26,622 nt of DNA from the NCBI GenBank assembly GCA_003427395.1, contig BFEA01000097.1, forward strand, positions 786,371 to 812,992, read 5' to 3'. Origin of the DNA: Chara braunii. Lineage: Eukaryota; Streptophyta; Charophyceae; Charales; Characeae. The stretch's first letter is position 1, and each line of letters starts with the position of its first letter. The notes under the pieces were generated by a model. That model saw only the letters and a program-made list of their open reading frames with translations, ran no database searches and had not been told where the DNA came from. The position numbers and the translations under genes were made by a program. Shown here one piece after another: positions 25,105 to 26,622 of the stretch.

Positions 25105-26075
25105 TTATCATGGTTGGACGTTATAGTCCATGGCAGCCGTCAAAGTCAAACCCCTTGACTTCCGCCCAGGCCTGGAGTAGGACTTACCTCCAGGGCCGCA
25201 AGAAACGACTTCCACCACATGTATGGACCTGTGTACCACCCGCTCTGCATAAGGTGCAGAAGGGGGTGTGTGGTCTTCAACCGCGCATAGCGGTTGTCTG
25301 GCGTCGAGAGACTAACCCTCAAGGCGTGTGTAAGCGGACACTTGAGTGTCGAACGCGACCCTCGAGATTAACGAGGGCCGCGCGAGTATGGGTACTACAT
25401 AGTACGCCATCATCGCGACTGTTTGCGTGCGCTTGCATTGCGAGTCGATATGAGTAGGCCCTGCGTCTGCGCAGTTTTATACTATGTCTCGCGCGCGACG
25501 CCTATCCGATTTCCGCAGTGGAAAGTTACGGGATGGCCACTGAAGGGGCTAGGAGCATTGTCGCGTTGTTTGTGTTGTGTCGTTTCATATGTATGCGTGT
25601 GTGTTTCTTTTGTGTGTTCGTAGAGTGGTGTGCGCGTGGTGTGTGGGATGCGTCCTAGTTGACCGACGACGAGCCGCGCTTGGGACTTCAACCCCCCAAG
25701 ATGTCGGTTCGCGTATGGGTCCGATAGGCGTATTACCACTCGTACCCCCTATGCTACAGCGAACGAGAAATGCCCTCGGCTGGTCCACCTCTGCGATTGC
25801 AACCGAGTAGCTTTCGTATTGTGGACTGGTAGCTCGGCGGGTATACGCCCACCGAAGGGAGGTGACAGCTCCCGTAAGGTGGAGGTAAGTTGTGCCTCAC
25901 GTAGGCCCTATCCTGTCATAGGGGCTCGCGAGGGGTATGGCTGGCACATTCGGCCGGAGCGCCCTAAGGAAGCTCCATTTGTGTGTTCGTGACGAGGTTG
26001 GTCCAACTCCTACGTGACGCGGCCGAGAGGGTCCCGCGCTGCCACGTGCGGTGTCAGACCGATGCGCGCGACAGT
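25105..26075 (+). repeat. Conserved right end of copy B
   Basis: Matches 5,785-6,715: TGGACGTTATAGTCC, GTCAAAGTCAAACCCCTTGA, GTGCAGAAG.GGGTGTG, GACACTTGAGTGTCGAA, GAGTCGATATGAG, GACCGACGACGAG, TCATAGGGGCTCGCGAG and GACCGATGCG. No shared open frame. The match ends at a GT microsatellite (26,072), as that of copy A ends at a CT one. Confidence 0.78.
25354..25382 (+). repeat. Conserved covarying hairpin (copy B)
   Basis: CGCGACCCTCG pairs with CGAGGGCCGCG across AGATTAA with one A/C mismatch. It is the counterpart of 6,032-6,062 with compensatory stem changes. Confidence 0.75.
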
Positions 26076-26123
26076 GTGTGTGTGTGGGTGGTCCTGCGTG
26101 GGAGCTTTGTCGATCGGTCGTCC

Positions 26124-26266
26124 ACGGCTTAGTTCGGGTGGTCAAATGACTCAAATTGCATCTGTCAGCAAGTCTTTCCAGCGGCCATCTCTCTGTCCTG
26201 CATCAGCGTTGGCGGTGGCGTTGCTGTCGTGCTTTCCCCCCGACGCCATAGCCGTTCTTCAGGGAG
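26124..26266 (+). repeat. Right direct repeat flanking copy B
   Basis: Counterpart of 17,882-18,019. After the shared GGGAG the two sides diverge completely: copy B starts at the left site and GT-rich flank at the right, as expected if these were terminal repeats. Confidence 0.6.
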
Positions 26267-26622
26267 TGTGTGTGCGTGTTGCTTCGTCTGTGTTCCGTCG
26301 CTTCACGTCCTTTTGCATATGTCATTGTCGTGCTTGCGCTCGCGCGTTTGGAGTAACCGTTGTCTTGCACGTTCGTGCTCGTCCCCTTTGGTGCAGGTGT
26401 GTGTATATCGGTGTGCGCATGTGCGTTTGGGTTAGCGTGTGTGTAAGTATCTTCATATGCGTCTGTGTCTGTACTGGGTCGTATCTGTGTTCCTTGGTTT
26501 TCACTTTTTTTTTTTCTTTTAGAGTTTCCTTTCCGCCGCGTCTGCGATCCGTCATCTCCACTACGACGATGGTGGATCTTGGGGACGGAGATCACGGCTT
26601 CGTTGCTATTGATGGGTGGGGG
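26267..26622. other. GT-rich low-complexity end, no gene
   Basis: Imperfect GTGTGTGCG-type sequence followed by a T-rich run near 26,506-26,520. Frames through it are compositionally biased and unsupported. Confidence 0.6.

Larger units (their letters stand above)
18020..26075 (+). mobile_element. Copy B of the large non-coding repeat family
   Basis: Collinear with copy A (2,020-6,715) but longer. It carries about 2.6 kb between 18,510 and 21,150 that is absent from copy A, a 521-bp MITE-like insertion and an extra 0.5 kb around 24,560-25,085. It is GC- and CpG-richer than copy A. Direct repeats of about 140 bp (17,882-18,019 and 26,124-26,266) flank it and may be terminal repeats. No recognisable protein domain is encoded. 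The shared structured arrays, not ORFs, are what is conserved. Confidence 0.72.

Noticed and set aside
26203-26595. 130-codon minus-strand frame at the right edge
   Set aside because: His/Thr-rich translation of GT-rich low-complexity DNA.

Overview
The window is eukaryotic repeat DNA with no convincing host protein-coding gene. No bacterial-style operon, rRNA or tRNA gene is visible. The best organism guess is a green-lineage genome, probably a charophyte alga such as Chara. That inference rests on Penelope-like retroelements (PLEs) with a permuted domain order (N-terminal GIY-YIG nuclease, CxC linker, C-terminal reverse transcriptase), a clade known from green algae, spike mosses, slime molds and invertebrates. 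Other support is a zinc-knuckle/charged coiled-coil ORF beside them, decayed Ty3/gypsy DNA, and TAG stops where CAG is expected, as CHG methylation decay would give. The organism call is moderate to low confidence.

Layout. 1-2,020: a G homopolymer at the edge, palindromes, ATT/GA/GT microsatellites and a foldback. 2,020-6,715: copy A of a large non-coding repeat. 7,020-8,480: an array of about 18 stem-loops. 8,737-10,905 (minus strand): a PLE truncated at both ends, keeping the coiled coil, GIY-YIG and CxC linker but not the RT. 10,930-11,394: a gypsy integrase fragment. 11,721-17,780: a complete PLE insertion built as pseudo-LTR / internal / pseudo-LTR and flanked by an 11-bp target-site duplication. 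Its internal part carries a zinc-knuckle/coiled-coil ORF, GIY-YIG, CxC linker and RT, all now broken by stops and frameshifts. 18,020-26,075: copy B of the large non-coding repeat, carrying a U6 snRNA-like segment, a 2.6-kb stretch absent from copy A and an AT-rich MITE-like insertion. The right edge is GT-rich.

Two things stand out. (1) Each PLE pseudo-LTR carries a motif that fits a type I hammerhead ribozyme. The downstream one has an intact CUGAUGA...GAAA core and a palindromic stem III; the upstream one has a G-to-A core change. The two sites bracket exactly one element unit. (2) The non-coding repeats contain tandem arrays of stem-loops in which stems change in a compensatory way while loops stay fixed. 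In the TAAGTT array the loop-closing pair is seen as C-G, T-A, A-T and G-C in different units. This implies conserved folding, as RNA or cruciform DNA, in a repeat family I cannot name.

All alignments were made by eye; identities are approximate.
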